A stretch of 33,828 bases of DNA, from positions 1 to 33,828 of the forward strand of contig NZ_NPGA01000010.1 in assembly GCF_002259485.1 (NCBI RefSeq). Reading direction: 5' to 3'. Of this stretch, positions 33,813-33,828 are shown piece by piece. The position numbers and the translations under genes are program-made. The number at the start of each line of letters is the position of its first letter. Position 1 is the first letter of the stretch. Source of the stretch: Rhodococcus sp. 14-1411-2a (GTDB taxonomy: Bacteria > Actinomycetota > Actinomycetes > Mycobacteriales > Mycobacteriaceae). The notes under the pieces are model-generated. The model did not search any database. It worked only from the letters and a program-made list of their open reading frames with translations, and was not told where the DNA came from.

Positions 33813-33828
33813 CCGTCCCCTTCCCGAA

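Overview
The window is chromosomal DNA from a high-GC actinobacterium, most likely Rhodococcus or a close relative in the Mycobacteriales. Many predicted proteins closely resemble mycobacterial ones as I remember them: UgpAEBC, Zmp1, CYP140, the Rv1219c/Rv1218c/Rv1217c efflux trio, LigC, an LppU-like lipoprotein, Acg and maltokinase. These assignments come from recognition of the sequences, not from a search. I see no rRNA, tRNA, IS element, phage gene or CRISPR array. Coding density is high, no gene-free stretch exceeds 300 bp, and nothing suggests recent transfer.

Layout. 1-2475 (minus): maltokinase, a 55-aa membrane protein, a GtrA-like protein and the start of an acyl-ACP desaturase. 2633-3986 (plus): a pirin and a small DUF4190-type membrane protein. 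4005-5123 (minus): a membrane diguanylate cyclase. 5228-8297 (minus): a TetR regulator, ABC ATPase and ABC permease joined by ATGA overlaps, with a dyad operator candidate facing the divergent Zmp1-type M13 peptidase, which is followed by a CYP140-like P450 (8352-11654, plus). 11632-15884 (minus): ugpAEBC, a glycerophosphodiester/glycerol-phosphate importer with a candidate PHO box. 16020-16931 (minus): an L,D-transpeptidase. 17228-20350 (plus): a tightly coupled operon of glycosyltransferase, acyl-CoA-dehydrogenase-like protein, PIG-L deacetylase and NodS-like methyltransferase. 20378-22262 (minus): a GAF-ANTAR regulator and a zinc metallopeptidase. 22485-24341 (plus): an NhaA-DsbA fusion. 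24427-26573 (minus): a LigD-type polymerase and LigC ligase pair. 26651-28683 (plus): an LppU-like lipoprotein overlapping an MFS exporter. 28698-31873 (minus): an Acg-type nitroreductase, a universal stress protein, an unknown 120-aa protein and a second universal stress protein, with a DosR-like box upstream. 32097-33812 (plus): ilvD.

The best candidate for an undescribed system is the 17228-20350 operon. Its enzyme set (sugar transfer, N-deacetylation, N-methylation and an acyl-CoA-dehydrogenase-like flavoprotein without the usual catalytic Glu) suggests a modified amino-sugar or glycoconjugate of unknown structure. The other leads are regulatory: a three-copy 11-bp-phased repeat before ugpA, mutually exclusive hairpins over the ilvD ribosome-binding site, two abutting hairpins before the ANTAR gene, overlapping dyads between the TetR gene and zmp1, and a 12-bp direct repeat before the glycosyltransferase operon.
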